Assembly: GCA_964350135.1 (NCBI GenBank)
Contig: CAYGJN010000076.1
Span: forward strand, 1-13,594
Origin: CAYGJN01 sp964350135
GTDB lineage: Bacteria; Bdellovibrionota; Bacteriovoracia; Bacteriovoracales; Bacteriovoracaceae
DNA: 13,594 bases
Direction: 5' to 3'
Shown: in pieces, positions 1-7,421 of the stretch
How positions within the stretch are numbered: position 1 is the stretch's first letter
Layout of the letters: every line of letters begins with the position of its first letter
Position numbers and translations under genes: made by a program
Notes under the pieces: generated by a model
What the model was told of the DNA's origin: nothing
Databases searched by the model: none
What the model saw: only the letters and a program-made list of their open reading frames with translations

Positions 1-83
1 CTTGAGGAATTCATTCTGGCAAAAGCTTAATATAATGACAACGGAAAGCCCGGCTGAGCAGTGCGAAATTTAGAGGTTTAATC

Positions 84-111
84 AAAAAAGCCCTTAAAGA
101 ACTCTAAGGGC
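84..111 (-). terminator. Rho-independent terminator closing the minus-strand run
   Basis: A perfect 7-bp inverted repeat (GCCCTTA at 90-96, TAAGGGC at 105-111) encloses an 8-base loop. Read on the minus strand, it is followed at once by six T residues (84-89). It lies about 25 bases past the stop of the last minus-strand gene. The plus-strand reading has no T tract after the stem, so it acts in the minus direction only. Confidence 0.85.
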
Positions 112-136
112 AGCGCAGTATCAAATAAATTCTATT

Positions 137-448
137 CTAGGGAAATAAATATCCTTTAATATCCGCTTCTCTTTCTTTACAAAGTTCTTCACCTGTTTTT
201 CCATCTTTTTCATTAGAAAAAACCATCTCGGAAGTCTTAACACGTTCTTTTATTGCTCGCTCATTAAAGTCTATAACCTGAACCTTATAGATAACACTCA
301 TACGGTATCGACCAAAGATATCTTCACTCTTGTGATTATACTTTGAACATCCAATATAGCCCGTAAGTGATTGGCTCTCTAACACTTCATTATTTGCAAG
401 TGCATTTAAGTTTAAAAGACTAAGTGTAATTAAAATTAATTTCTTCAT
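137..448 (-). CDS. Small secreted protein of unknown function (103 aa)
   Basis: I do not recognise this protein. It opens with a typical Sec signal peptide: MKK, then a hydrophobic core to about residue 15, with likely cleavage after Ala-Leu-Ala at residue 18. The mature part is about 85 residues, charged, with two cysteines (C34, C90) that could form a disulfide after export. No lipobox is present, so a periplasmic or extracellular location is expected. The start is supported by AAGG placed 8 bases upstream of the ATG; this SD follows the stop of the preceding gene almost directly (13-base gap), so the two genes should be co-transcribed and perhaps translationally coupled. A terminator follows. 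It is real by signal peptide, SD and position; the function is open. Confidence 0.72.
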   Translation of the reverse strand: MKKLILITLSLLNLNALANNEVLESQSLTGYIGCSKYNHKSEDIFGRYRMSVIYKVQVIDFNERAIKERVKTSEMVFSNEKDGKTGEELCKEREADIKGYLFP

Positions 449-461
449 TTTTTTTGCCTTA

Positions 462-1028
462 TTATTTAAGTTCCAGGTCTAACAGATCATAATACTGATC
501 GATATGTTCATTTATCATATAGTTTTCAACATCTATCGTTTTAGAGCTTTTTGAAAATCGAAGAAGGTTTTTAAATAATTCATCAATTTTCATTTCCTTT
601 TTTGCAAGTCTTTTAAGCTCATATGGAAGTTGTTCCGACAAAATCAAATCAATATCCTCCACTCTATTCATTGTGTATCTTTGCTTAATAAGGGGACGAA
701 AATCAAAAACAGAGTATCCTCTAAAATAAAGGTCTATTTCAGCTTCTTTCCTAAATTTCTCTACCCTACCTTCATCATTTAAAAAATCTTGAATATTGGA
801 AATTTCTTTTTGGATAGCAGATTTAGCATATTCTTTCCTGACAGCACCCTGTACACATATATGGGTTACTTCATTATCAATTAGACTGCAGACTTTTACA
901 GAAAGTACCTGGTCTGAATCATGCATAGTAATAGTAGCGCTTCTTAAATCAGATTTTAGCTCAACAGCAAAAGCTGAATTAATACAAAATGAGAGAGCAA
1001 TAACCGGGAAACAATGCTTAATCTTCAT
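462..1028 (-). CDS. Secreted protein of unknown function (188 aa)
   Basis: The frame is open to 1118, but the start at 1028 is preferred. It has a GGAG SD 8 bases upstream and gives a clear signal peptide (MKIKHCF..., hydrophobic to about residue 20, cleavage likely after Ala-Phe-Ala at residue 21). The upstream extension would bury that signal. The mature part of about 167 residues holds two cysteines close together (C47, C58). Its second half, from about residue 70, is rich in Lys, Glu and Leu and looks helical. I recognise no family. It is followed after 13 bases by another small secreted protein, and the two probably form a unit, either with their own promoter in the 142-base gap upstream or by read-through from the exporter operon. 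Confidence 0.7.
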   Translation of the reverse strand: MKIKHCFPVIALSFCINSAFAVELKSDLRSATITMHDSDQVLSVKVCSLIDNEVTHICVQGAVRKEYAKSAIQKEISNIQDFLNDEGRVEKFRKEAEIDLYFRGYSVFDFRPLIKQRYTMNRVEDIDLILSEQLPYELKRLAKKEMKIDELFKNLLRFSKSSKTIDVENYMINEHIDQYYDLLDLELK

Positions 1029-1035
1029 AATAAGT

Positions 1036-1040
1036 ACTCC
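1036..1040 (-). promoter_or_regulatory. SD sequence that fixes the start at 1028
   Basis: On the minus strand this reads GGAGT, with GGAG 8 bases before the ATG at 1028. The longer in-frame start at 1118 has no such site and would place 30 residues before an obvious signal peptide. Confidence 0.7.
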
Positions 1041-1170
1041 TATTAAACTTTGGAGATGCTTTGTCTCCCTCAAGCAAGTTCTGTTCAATAAACAATGTAA
1101 AAATTTTACTAGAACCAATTCTGAAAACTCTCTAAGTTGTTATTTTAACTAAGATCGAAAGGCTGATAAT

Positions 1171-1779
1171 TTAAACAAAAATGATAATGAGAAAGAGGCT
1201 AATAAGGCTTAGGATAAAAAAGAAGCTAATAAGAGTAAAAAAAGTAATGAGTGTGAACACTTGGCTTCCATTAAGATTATAATGAGATTTAAATCCAGCA
1301 AAGATGTACACAAGCCATAATGTTTCTTGAAGAACCCCACCAATAAACGGTATTGCTGAGACAGTGTGAGAGCTCATAGCATGAGATAAAATATCATCAA
1401 TACTTTCTTCTAGCTCCCCTTCTTCAAAATAAAGAGGTGAAACAAGAAGAAGTAAAAACTTCCAAATCCCCACATGAATATATTGCCATACAGGAAATAA
1501 AACAATCCCTGCTCCTAGATAAAAGACAACAATATGTGAAGAAAAACTCAATTCAAGATCTGAGTTAAATCCGGCCGTAATATCAGAGAAACTTAGAATC
1601 ATTAAGATAAGACAACCTGAGATGATTTTAAAGATCCAACTTGTGCAAATAGCTTCAGTAAGAGAGAGCTCCCTGAGCCCTTGGGATTTCCACTTATCGT
1701 TGCTGCCATTTAAAGTATAGTCCGCGAACTTAAAGGGATGTGTAAAGGCAGTTAAATAGGAAAGAACAATGGTTTGCAT
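1171..1779 (-). CDS. YIP1-like multi-pass inner-membrane protein
   Basis: The protein has 202 residues with an N-terminal cytosolic stretch (about 1-45) and hydrophobic segments near 48-65, 82-103, 106-118, 142-163 and 173-201. The overall plan resembles YIP1-family (PF04893-like) bacterial membrane proteins: a short opening segment with a TAFTHPFKF motif, a central helical pair, and a late IPFIGGVLQETLWLVYIFAGFK-type segment (roughly 143-164) in which 'iPviGg...W.l...g.k' is characteristic. Function in bacteria is poorly defined. The gene starts 9 bases after the stop of the DUF4340-like gene and has no evident SD, so its translation may depend on coupling. Its place after the exporter genes suggests, but does not show, a link with membrane assembly or transport. 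No terminator was found after it. Confidence 0.6.
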   Translation of the reverse strand: MQTIVLSYLTAFTHPFKFADYTLNGSNDKWKSQGLRELSLTEAICTSWIFKIISGCLILMILSFSDITAGFNSDLELSFSSHIVVFYLGAGIVLFPVWQYIHVGIWKFLLLLVSPLYFEEGELEESIDDILSHAMSSHTVSAIPFIGGVLQETLWLVYIFAGFKSHYNLNGSQVFTLITFFTLISFFFILSLISLFLIIIFV

Positions 1780-1788
1780 GCAATAATA

Positions 1789-3159
1789 TTATTTCAAAAA
1801 AGATCTAAGTTCAAAATTCTTTATCCAGTTTGTTCCAACCAAATAGTGATAGACTAAATTAGTCGACTTATCCCATACAAGAAGCTCATTGCTATAGTAT
1901 AAAAGCCCTAAGTTTTTCTTTGCCAAACTCATATCAATCATTGGATGGTTTTTAAGAATTGTATCTTTTCTAGCGATTTTTTTTGAAACTCTAAAAGCTT
2001 CATCCTTATCGGATTTTCCAAATAAAAGAACAAAAAGTTTTCCCATATTCTCATGATTGACTTGTTTATCTGGATCACTCGATTTAACAATAAACCCTTT
2101 GCCGTTTGGGATAATAAAGCCTAGTTTTTCCTTTTTATTAGAAAGACTAAAATGAATATCCTGTTTGGTTATTATTCCATTTCCAAAAGGTCTTTTAAGC
2201 CAATAGTCTTGTAAATTTGAAAGAAAGATCTTTGCACTAGCTTCAGATAACTCATAAATAAAATCACCTCTTGAAAGAAAAAAACCTGATTTCTTTTTAA
2301 ACTTTTTAAAAAGTAAAAGCTCTAAACTTTGATCTGCAATAATTTTAATTCGGCCAATTTCCTCACTTAAATCACTAAGGCTTCCTTGATAAATATTTTG
2401 ACCAGAAAGCTCCATTAGCCATTGAGTAAGACCCTCTATGGCCTTCAAATTATAATTAAGTCCCATATAAGCTTTAGGAGTTGTTTGTTTATTTATAATA
2501 TCTAAACTAAATGCCCTATTTCTTTTGCTAGAAAACTGAATTGACTTCAGAGCTTTTATTGGAAGAGAAATTGATTTATCGTAGAAAAGATCTCTTGGGA
2601 CTTTAAATAAAGAGAGCATTTGATCATATAGCATTCCACTATTTTTGACGCTTGGATCATATGCGAAATCTTTAATAATATCAAACTTACCTATCACCAA
2701 ATTCTCTTGAACTTCATTATTTTTTGTAATTTTGATTTTCATATAAAAAGTTTCATCTAGTTTTAACTTGGGGCCTAGAAAGAATTCTTGTTTTTGATCT
2801 ACAAATTCAAAGGTAAGTTTGTTTGAAAACTTATTCTTAATTTTTGCATAAAGTTGTTTCTTCTCATTATTTAAAACTCTTTCTACTTTAAAACGAGAAA
2901 GTTTCTGTAAAAATTGATTAATAATTTTCTCATCAACTGGATACTCATTAAGGAAAGCCTCTCTTGCCTTAATTACAATAGAATAATCATTAAAACTAAT
3001 TCTTTGAATATTTTGAGTATTGCTTTTTAAAGCATTGAAACTTTGATCTTTTTCCGTAAAAAAAGACTGCCCTAACTCCTCTGTAAAATAAGTATAAGTC
3101 AAAAGCCCTATAAGTATTAAGGCAAGAATGCCTTTAGTTTTCCAAGATGGCCGGGCCAT
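1789..3159 (-). CDS. DUF4340-like single-TM periplasmic protein, Gld-exporter associated
   Basis: From the preferred start the protein has 456 residues: a short basic N-terminus, one membrane anchor at about 9-25, then a large, lysine-rich, probably periplasmic domain. The layout (anchor, 'F.....R I...', repeated beta-rich units, position directly after a GldG-like gene) matches DUF4340 proteins that accompany Gld-type exporters in many Gram-negative genomes. I assign the family by context and architecture rather than by a catalytic motif. The frame is open to 3234, but ATG 3159 has GGAG 5 bases upstream and removes a long overlap; the remaining overlap with the gldG-like gene is 26 bp. It is likely to work with the GldG-like protein on the periplasmic side. 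Confidence 0.65.
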   Translation of the reverse strand: MARPSWKTKGILALILIGLLTYTYFTEELGQSFFTEKDQSFNALKSNTQNIQRISFNDYSIVIKAREAFLNEYPVDEKIINQFLQKLSRFKVERVLNNEKKQLYAKIKNKFSNKLTFEFVDQKQEFFLGPKLKLDETFYMKIKITKNNEVQENLVIGKFDIIKDFAYDPSVKNSGMLYDQMLSLFKVPRDLFYDKSISLPIKALKSIQFSSKRNRAFSLDIINKQTTPKAYMGLNYNLKAIEGLTQWLMELSGQNIYQGSLSDLSEEIGRIKIIADQSLELLLFKKFKKKSGFFLSRGDFIYELSEASAKIFLSNLQDYWLKRPFGNGIITKQDIHFSLSNKKEKLGFIIPNGKGFIVKSSDPDKQVNHENMGKLFVLLFGKSDKDEAFRVSKKIARKDTILKNHPMIDMSLAKKNLGLLYYSNELLVWDKSTNLVYHYLVGTNWIKNFELRSFLK

Positions 3160-4669
3160 ACTTTCTCCGATATAGAACAAATGCAAACGTAAGAAGGATA
3201 AGTGGAGCAAAAATGACAGCAAAGTAAAAAACAACGTTTAAAGATGTATCCGATATAGCAAGCTTTTCGTTAGTTATCTTTGGGGTTGAAAAGCTAATAA
3301 ATTCACTATTGTCAGAGAGCCATTGAACCATATTTGAAAAAAGCAAAAAATTATTTTTATATTGCTGATATCTATTTTGAACAAAGTCGGAGTCACCTAA
3401 AACAATTGTTCTTTTATTCACTTCTTTAACTGCTGCGCCAATAGTTATTGGCCCTTTATTATCAATTCCCTGGTTAAACCTAACAGGCTTTTTGGATTTG
3501 ATCTCATCGAAGCTTTTCTCGGCCCAACTTGCAGGAAAATTTGAAGTCTGGAGAAGCCTTGAGGCTTGAAGCCCTGGTCCTTCCAGTATCTGAACTGATG
3601 AGGAAAATGGAAAGAAGACATCCCCTTTCATTTTTAAAGTAATCTCATGATTCTTATCAAAATTATTGATCATTGGAATCGATCCACCGTATTCTTCAAT
3701 GGTAGATAAACTATCAATAACAAAATCATTACTCACAGAAACTGATCTTTTCTCTGCAAGAATATTTCTTAAATTTTCAAATGGATCACTATTAAGTTGA
3801 GGGTCAAGAGCAACAAGTACTGGAATATCCTGATCTAAAATTGATGCTAAGTTTTTAATTTCTTTTTCAAGAAAGCCATCTTTTGGTCCCCAGATAGTTA
3901 AGATACAATTTTTTACAACTTCTTTTGAGTGCTCAAGGGCCAAATGTATTTGTTTTACCTCTATTCCCTGGTCAAAAAGCCTTGAGACCAGGACCTTTAT
4001 TCCCTCAACACCTTCATCCTCTAATCCAGGGGATCTATGACCTTGAACATAGCAGAGATTAATTTCTTTATTATTAACAAGTTTTAAAATGCTTGTTGTA
4101 AACCCTCTTTCACTAGCGATTGAGGTTGTGGTCGTACGATCTCCGTATTTAAAAATAATGGTACCGTATTGCTCAACCCCTTCTTGCTCAACTCTAATAG
4201 GATTTGTGTCAGGATCAATAACTTCATACTCAAGCTTATTGTTTTCAAGTCTATATAGTTCAAGCAAAGATTCTATATTTGTCGCATCAGATCTTTTTGT
4301 GAAAATAAGGACCTTTAGAGGCTTCTCCAATCTTTTTAAAATATCTTTACTCTGCTCAGATAAACTATTAAGGCTGTATTTAGTTAAATCAACCTGGAAA
4401 GTCTTTTTATAAGCAAGGTAATTCACAAGGCCAAGAATAGAAATTATGAGAAATAGACTAAGGGCCTCACCAATAAACCTTTTAAAGAAATTGCTCGCCA
4501 CAAATTTTTCAAAATGTTTTCTACGTAAAAGAATAAGAATAATAGTAAATGTAATGGTGCAAACAGTGACACAAAGATTTAAAACAAGATATTCCCCAAG
4601 GGCAATCCAACAAAAGATAGAAAGCAGATAAAGAATAAAATTAATAGCTGAAAGCAAGGGATATAGCAT
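3134..4669 (-). CDS. gldG: GldG-like ABC exporter auxiliary/substrate-binding protein
   Basis: The 511-residue protein has three N-terminal hydrophobic segments (about 5-25, 29-48, 68-87), a large periplasmic domain and a C-terminal TM helix (about 478-500) followed by a basic tail. Just after the third TM it carries the family hallmark: 'DLTKYSLNSLSEQSKDIL' at 94-111, then 'KPLKVLIFT' (116-124). This fits the ABC_transp_aux/GldG type, in which this domain resembles a beta-alpha fold that partners a Gld permease. A VQGHRSPGLEDEG segment (208-220) fits the family's conserved middle region. The ATG directly follows the permease stop (TAG-ATG), with GAGGAA 7 bases upstream. The two extra N-terminal TM helices may supply membrane parts that other systems carry in the permease. 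In Bacteroidota the homologues serve gliding; no gliding adhesin or motor gene is visible here, so the cargo is unknown. Confidence 0.82.
   Translation of the reverse strand: MLYPLLSAINFILYLLSIFCWIALGEYLVLNLCVTVCTITFTIILILLRRKHFEKFVASNFFKRFIGEALSLFLIISILGLVNYLAYKKTFQVDLTKYSLNSLSEQSKDILKRLEKPLKVLIFTKRSDATNIESLLELYRLENNKLEYEVIDPDTNPIRVEQEGVEQYGTIIFKYGDRTTTTSIASERGFTTSILKLVNNKEINLCYVQGHRSPGLEDEGVEGIKVLVSRLFDQGIEVKQIHLALEHSKEVVKNCILTIWGPKDGFLEKEIKNLASILDQDIPVLVALDPQLNSDPFENLRNILAEKRSVSVSNDFVIDSLSTIEEYGGSIPMINNFDKNHEITLKMKGDVFFPFSSSVQILEGPGLQASRLLQTSNFPASWAEKSFDEIKSKKPVRFNQGIDNKGPITIGAAVKEVNKRTIVLGDSDFVQNRYQQYKNNFLLFSNMVQWLSDNSEFISFSTPKITNEKLAISDTSLNVVFYFAVIFAPLILLTFAFVLYRRKYGPAILEN
3165..3168 (-). 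promoter_or_regulatory. SD sequence that decides the DUF4340-like start
   Basis: GGAG on the minus strand lies 5 bases before the ATG at 3159. It sits inside the 3' end of the upstream GldG-like gene. The alternative start at 3234 lies deeper in that gene and would add about 25 residues before the basic N-terminus and membrane anchor. Confidence 0.65.
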
Positions 4670-5404
4670 CTACCAGTTCCTCGCATCCATGGACTTTAAA
4701 GTCATAATAAAAAAGATTCCTATAAAGCTGGCAAAATAAACTAAATCATGAAGCTTAATTGCACCTCGACTAAAAGGCTCGAAATGAGAGCTAATGCTCA
4801 GATACTCAAACAATTGCCCGACAATCTGATTGCTTGTTGTTTGAGCAGTCCAGGAAAGGGCAACAATAGACAAAAGCCCAAGGATTCCCATAAATGCAGC
4901 AAAGACAGTACTTCTTGTAATCATTCCAATAAAATAGCTAAAGCTTAAATAAGAAAGTGCATTAACAAACGCACCAAGGTATCCAGTAAAAATACTTGCC
5001 CAATTGTCATAGCCACTAAAATGTAAAATTAAAGGAAAGATTAAAGTTAGACCAAGGAAGATAGCAATTATAACTGATCCTGTTAAGAACTTTGAAAGTA
5101 AAATCTGCCAATCTTTTAAAGGTGCTAGATATAAAAGATTGAGTGTTCCTTGTTTTTTTTCTTCAGTAATAAGTCGCATTGAAAAAAGAGGAAGTATAAA
5201 TATAAAGAGTGTGTTCATATTTCCAAATAATGGGCGCATGGCAAAGCTATGAATAGCAATATCTTGACTTGAGTGTGCAATGCTAAACAAGTTCACAAAA
5301 AGATAGCCTAAAAGGGCAATAAAAAATGAACTTAGGATATAAAAGATAGGAGAACTCAACTCTCCTAGAATATCTCTTTTAAATAGTATCCAAACCTTAT
5401 TCAT
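4670..5404 (-). CDS. gldF: GldF-like ABC exporter permease
   Basis: This is an ABC-2 type permease of 244 residues from the preferred start MNKVWILFKRD. It has about six hydrophobic segments (near 19-40, 64-77, 108-130, 138-160, 166-187, 221-236). The signature region after the second segment reads 'RLITEEKKQGTLNLLYLAPL' (77-96), the coupling-helix motif of Gld-type permeases, and 'FEPFSRGAIKLHDLVYF' near the C-terminus is also typical. Length agrees with GldF (about 240). A start three codons earlier (5413) exists, but a GGTGG touches that ATG directly, while the spacing suits 5404 better; family members also begin with M-x-x-[IV]-W. The gene overlaps the ATPase gene by 8 bp and is followed without a gap by gldG, which indicates one transcript and coupled translation. 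Confidence 0.85.
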   Translation of the reverse strand: MNKVWILFKRDILGELSSPIFYILSSFFIALLGYLFVNLFSIAHSSQDIAIHSFAMRPLFGNMNTLFIFILPLFSMRLITEEKKQGTLNLLYLAPLKDWQILLSKFLTGSVIIAIFLGLTLIFPLILHFSGYDNWASIFTGYLGAFVNALSYLSFSYFIGMITRSTVFAAFMGILGLLSIVALSWTAQTTSNQIVGQLFEYLSISSHFEPFSRGAIKLHDLVYFASFIGIFFIMTLKSMDARNW

Positions 5405-6329
5405 TTTTCCCATCCACCAGTTTTAGAAAGATATCTTCTAAACTTGACTCCAACTTTCTAAACTCAAAAACTTGATGATTGTTTTGCACCAAAAACTCTA
5501 AGAGCGATGACCTGTCACAACTATCGTTTAAACGAAAATGCAAATCAAGAAACTCACCGTTTTGAATACTACTTTCAATTTCACCATAAGCAGAGAGTGT
5601 GCCTCCCAGGGACTTTTCACTTTTAATTGTAATACCCAACTTGGTGTGAGAGTCGAATCTTTCTTTAATTGAACTATAAGAAGAGCTTTCAATTATTTCG
5701 CCATTATTAATAATAGTAATATCATCACAGATTTGTGCAACTTCTCCCAGCTGGTGACTTGATAACATAATAGTATAATCATCTCTTAGCTCTTTTATAA
5801 GATCTCTCACTTCAATAATTGATTTGGGATCTAGCCCAACAACAGGTTCATCTAGAATCAAAATAGAAGGCTTCATTATCAAGGTTGAAGCAATCCCCAC
5901 TCTTTGTTTAAAACCTTTTGATAATTGATCAATAAATCTGTATCGAACTGAGCCTAGGTCCATTCTCTTGATTACATTATTTAAATTATCTTGAACTTCT
6001 TTAGGGTTATCTAGATAAAGCATGCCCTGAAAGAAAAGAAAATCTTCAACTTTCATATCTGTATAAAGAGGGGGAACTTCAGGTAGAAAGCCAATCTCTC
6101 TTTTGCATTGGATAGGATCCTCAAGAGAATTAATTTTTCCAATAAGGACATCCCCACTGCTTTGTTTAAGCAGGCCACTTATAATATTCATTGTAGTAGA
6201 TTTTCCAGCTCCATTAGGCCCAAGAAATCCATGAATTCTATTTTGGGAAATTTTGAAGTTCAAACCCTTTATGGCCATCTTACCAGGGTACTCTTTTGAA
6301 AGATTTTGAACTTCGATTGCATATTCCAT
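5397..6329 (-). CDS. gldA: Gld-type ABC exporter ATPase
   Basis: The 310-residue protein is the ATP-binding subunit of an ABC-2 exporter. Visible motifs are Walker A GPNGAGKST (37-45), the Q-loop region with the Glu variant FLPEVPPLY (81-89, usual in GldA-type ATPases), the signature LSKGFKQRV (136-144), Walker B ILILDEP (156-162), the D-loop GLDP (165-168) and the switch His192. The C-terminal 90 residues form the regulatory extension ending in 'LESSLEDIFLKLV', typical of drug/export ABC-2 ATPases. It leads the exporter operon and overlaps the permease gene by 8 bp. No SD precedes the ATG; a promoter at 6338-6366 would start the message at or next to the ATG (see that entry). The assignment as Gld rather than another ABC-2 family rests mainly on the two genes that follow. 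Confidence 0.88.
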   Translation of the reverse strand: MEYAIEVQNLSKEYPGKMAIKGLNFKISQNRIHGFLGPNGAGKSTTMNIISGLLKQSSGDVLIGKINSLEDPIQCKREIGFLPEVPPLYTDMKVEDFLFFQGMLYLDNPKEVQDNLNNVIKRMDLGSVRYRFIDQLSKGFKQRVGIASTLIMKPSILILDEPVVGLDPKSIIEVRDLIKELRDDYTIMLSSHQLGEVAQICDDITIINNGEIIESSSYSSIKERFDSHTKLGITIKSEKSLGGTLSAYGEIESSIQNGEFLDLHFRLNDSCDRSSLLEFLVQNNHQVFEFRKLESSLEDIFLKLVDGKNE

Positions 6330-6337
6330 AGAGATAA

Positions 6338-6366
6338 AGTTTACAAAATAGAATGAGTGCTGTCAG
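6338..6366 (-). promoter_or_regulatory. Sigma70-like promoter of the exporter operon
   Basis: On the minus strand, CTGACA (6361-6366, 5 of 6 to TTGACA) is followed after exactly 17 bases by TAAACT (6338-6343, 4 of 6 to TATAAT). Transcription would begin about 7 bases past the -10 box, at 6330-6331. The ATG is at 6329, so the mRNA would carry almost no leader. That agrees with the lack of an SD before this ATG. Prediction only. Confidence 0.5.
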
Positions 6367-6374
6367 CAACACCA

Positions 6375-6413
6375 TTACCCGACCACAGAACTCCACTTTT
6401 TCATCTTATTCAA
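6375..6413 (-). CDS. Possible 12-residue leader peptide upstream of gldA
   Basis: A strong SD (AAAGGAG, with GGAG at 6420-6423) lies 6 bases before TTG at 6413, which opens MNKMKKWSSVVG and stops with TAA at 6375-6377. The stop overlaps an ATG as TAATG; that second frame (down to 6280) encodes 31 residues beginning with a very hydrophobic MVLLTALILF and enters the gldA start region in another frame. Such SD and TAATG geometry is unusual in a non-coding spacer. It could be a leader peptide, the remains of a frameshifted small membrane protein, or chance. The better promoter candidate lies downstream, so transcription of this ORF is unproven. Confidence 0.2.
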   Translation of the reverse strand: MNKMKKWSSVVG

Positions 6414-6443
6414 TGATTACTCCTTTAATGCCGAAAAGAACTT

Positions 6444-7421
6444 ATGACGAAATTTGATGCTTTTAAGGAATTATTTTCCAAAGCAGAACATATTGTGATC
6501 ACAACCCATGCTGGTCCAGATGCTGATGGTATTGGGAGTGAGATAGCGCTCTGTTTGGCCCTAAAAGAGCTGGGCCGAAATGTAATTTGTGTTAACGAGG
6601 AGCCTCTTCTTGAAAGATACAAATATCTCGACCCTTCAAATGTTATTACGGACTATCAATCTTTTAAAATTGATAAAACAATAGATCTTTTTATTGTTGT
6701 CGATACTAACAACTCTTCAAGAATAGGAAGCCAAATGGCCGGGCTTCTGGTGAAGTCTAAAAATGTCCTTTTTATTGACCATCATCCATGTCCAGCTGAA
6801 GTAGAAAAGCTCCATTGTATTGATACAACCGCAGCAGCAACAGGACAGGTTGTAGGAGAAATCATTGATTATCTAGGAATAAAGTTCACTAAAGAGATGG
6901 CCTTGCCTTTATACACGGCCATACTTATTGATACATCTTCTTTTCGATATCCAACTGTTTCAGGAAGAACCCATTCCCTAATTGCTAAATTACTTAATAC
7001 AGGAGTTAAACCTCCAAATGCATATAATATGATTTATGGTGAAAAAAAGATTTCACATATGCAACTGCTTGGAAAAGTCTTATCAAGTGCTGAAACGAAT
7101 TCCACAGAAGAGATCGCTTGGATCTCAATTACAGATAATATGATTACTCACCACTGCTCAGATATCGAAGATACCCATGCCTTTATTAATCACCTTCTAG
7201 TTCTTGATAATATAAAAATAGCTTGTATGTTTCGAAATGAAGGCAAGCAGGTAAAAATAAGTTTTCGCTCAGCTGGCGATATTGATGTAGGAGTTATTGC
7301 TCAAGCACTGGGCGGCGGAGGTCATAACCATTCAGCGGCAACAATCGTTGAAGGTAACGTGAATGAAGTCATTAAAGAAACAATTGCAAAGATTGAAAAA
7401 ATCTTAAAGAATATCAGCTAA
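6444..7421 (+). CDS. nrnA: DHH/DHHA1 phosphoesterase, NrnA-type nanoRNase/pAp phosphatase
   Basis: This 325-residue protein shows all DHH-family motifs: HAGPDADGIGS (22-32, metal ligands H22, D26, D28), VVDTNNSSRIG (85-95, D87), IDHHP (111-115) and AILIDTSSFRYP (159-170, D163). The C-terminal DHHA1 domain carries RSAGDIDVGVIAQALGGGGH (275-294), which binds the substrate end. Length and motif order match NrnA, a cytosolic Mn-dependent enzyme that degrades 2-5 nt RNA from the end and, in many bacteria, also removes the 3'-phosphate from pAp. The start has no clear SD (only AAAAGAA nearby). It is transcribed away from the exporter operon and runs tail to tail into the glycosyltransferase gene, overlapping by 18 bp. 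It could also act on cyclic-dinucleotide breakdown products (pGpG/pApA), as related enzymes do. Confidence 0.85.
   Translation: MTKFDAFKELFSKAEHIVITTHAGPDADGIGSEIALCLALKELGRNVICVNEEPLLERYKYLDPSNVITDYQSFKIDKTIDLFIVVDTNNSSRIGSQMAGLLVKSKNVLFIDHHPCPAEVEKLHCIDTTAAATGQVVGEIIDYLGIKFTKEMALPLYTAILIDTSSFRYPTVSGRTHSLIAKLLNTGVKPPNAYNMIYGEKKISHMQLLGKVLSSAETNSTEEIAWISITDNMITHHCSDIEDTHAFINHLLVLDNIKIACMFRNEGKQVKISFRSAGDIDVGVIAQALGGGGHNHSAATIVEGNVNEVIKETIAKIEKILKNIS

Noticed and set aside
1..83. Possible gene end or promoter at the left edge (stop TAA at 28-30 in one frame, TAG at 71-73 in another, TATAAT at 31-36)
   Set aside because: Two plus-strand frames are open from the edge and neither can be preferred over so few codons. 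The TATAAT has no matching -35 box and would point into the antisense of the first gene.
1052..1068. Inverted repeat GGAGA/TCTCC in the leader of the 188-aa gene
   Set aside because: Only 5 bp with a 7-base loop and no T tract; it could be chance in this spacer.
1029..1118. Longer start for the 188-aa secreted protein
   Set aside because: It adds 30 residues before a textbook signal peptide and lacks an SD, while the start at 1028 has GGAG at the right distance.
796..1152. Plus-strand open frame of 118 codons
   Set aside because: It is antisense to the secreted-protein gene, has no SD or recognisable domain and its composition follows the opposite strand.
1085..1170. Terminator after the YIP1-like gene
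   Set aside because: Only short AT-rich repeats (AGAA/TTCT and GTAAAA/TTTTAC) are present, without a GC stem and T tract, so no terminator is called; no convincing promoter pair was found either.
3160..3234. Longer start for the DUF4340-like protein
   Set aside because: It would overlap gldG by about 100 bp and place extra residues before a basic N-terminus and anchor; ATG 3159 has a GGAG 5 bases upstream.
4089..4412. Plus-strand open frame of 107 codons inside gldG
   Set aside because: It is the mirror of a well-supported conserved gene; serine-rich low-complexity translation, no SD.
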